From contig CACVBU010001315.1 in NCBI GenBank assembly GCA_902728285.1, positions 537,302 through 601,301 of the forward strand: a stretch of 64,000 nucleotides of DNA. The letters are read 5' to 3'. Numbering within the stretch: position 1 is the first letter of the stretch; each line of letters begins with the position of its first letter. Below the pieces are notes generated by a model, which saw only the letters and a program-made list of their open reading frames with translations, did not search any database and had not been told where the DNA came from. The position numbers were made by a program, and so were the translations under genes. Source of the DNA: Clytia hemisphaerica (Eukaryota > Cnidaria > Hydrozoa > Leptothecata > Clytiidae). This document shows, piece by piece, positions 63,823 to 64,000 of the stretch.

Positions 63823-64000
63823 GTGAACTAGATGAGTTTTATCTGAAAAAGCTAAAAAAAATTCAGAAAACGCGTGTCAAACTAAAAATCAAAAACATTC
63901 AAACTGAGCGAGAAATAATTTTCGCCAACTTAACGCGACAGGGACAAAAGTTGAACCAACAAAACAAAACAGCGACAAACCTTAAAACCAACAACAATAA
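63823..64000 (+). other. Window end: intron of the TNP2-like gene with an open basic frame
   Basis: A 59-codon frame continues without a stop to the edge ('ELDEFYLKKLKKIQKTRVKL'). It is Lys/Asn/Gln-rich and could be the start of another inserted element. Not assignable. Confidence 0.25.

Overview
The window looks like nuclear DNA of an invertebrate animal, most likely a cnidarian or another early-branching marine metazoan. The evidence is high AT content, spliced genes with GT/AG introns, and a dense mix of BEL/Pao, non-LTR, Penelope-like, P-like, pogo-like and miniature inverted-repeat (MITE) elements. Protein fragments resemble uncharacterised families I associate with corals, anemones and sponges. 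Species assignment is inference. I found no rRNA, tRNA or CRISPR array, and almost every large coding region is transposon-derived.

Layout. 1-4.7 kb: decayed BEL/Pao retrotransposon (minus), running off the left edge. 5.5-8.5 kb: fragments of an exapted-looking or transposon gene around a seven-copy 172/188-bp array. 9.2-9.6 kb: a 180-bp duplication. 10.1-17.2 kb: a C2H2-like/'YVAGF' gene split by a near-full-length 5.2-kb non-LTR element (minus). 19.1-23.0 kb: a six-exon P-element/THAP9-like transposase gene (minus) whose splice phases all agree but which has one frameshift and one stop. 24.9-25.6 kb: two adjacent MITEs. 27.7-31.6 kb: a 1,061-codon ORF with an N-terminal coiled coil, a transposase-like core and a tandem Tudor-like tail. 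32.2-33.2 kb: start of an acidic, GGH/RGQ-repeat gene. 33.3-33.7 kb: truncated Penelope-like insertion with an 18-bp target duplication. 34.2-35.2 kb: ~146-bp array, each unit carrying a 28-bp palindrome. 35.6-37.7 kb: catalytically dead pogo-like transposase interrupted by a LINE tail. 40.4-43.4 kb: phase-1 exons including a tandemly duplicated 81-nt exon and a terminal exon, with a truncated LINE and a Harbinger-like MITE in the introns.

46.2-54.1 kb holds a spliced gene related to the DUF3987 P-loop family. Exons A-E join in consistent phase across introns that contain a piggyBac-like MITE and a 3-kb LINE with a 13-bp target duplication. 56-60.3 kb holds plus-strand pieces of a DDE-type transposase gene ('CDHTFK' family) broken by a minus-strand LINE. 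60.4-63.8 kb holds three exons of a TNP2-like (CACTA-type) transposase that join in frame. Their intron carries a 0.86-kb inverted-repeat element and a 1.58-kb inverted-repeat transposon with a hAT-like MITE nested inside it.

The most unusual items are the DUF3987-like spliced gene, the Tudor-tailed 1,061-aa protein, the nucleosome-length palindrome satellite, the duplicated phase-1 exon, and the nested transposon with 6-bp and 8-bp target duplications. There is little evidence that neighbouring genes act together. The region reads as layered insertions into a few older spliced genes.
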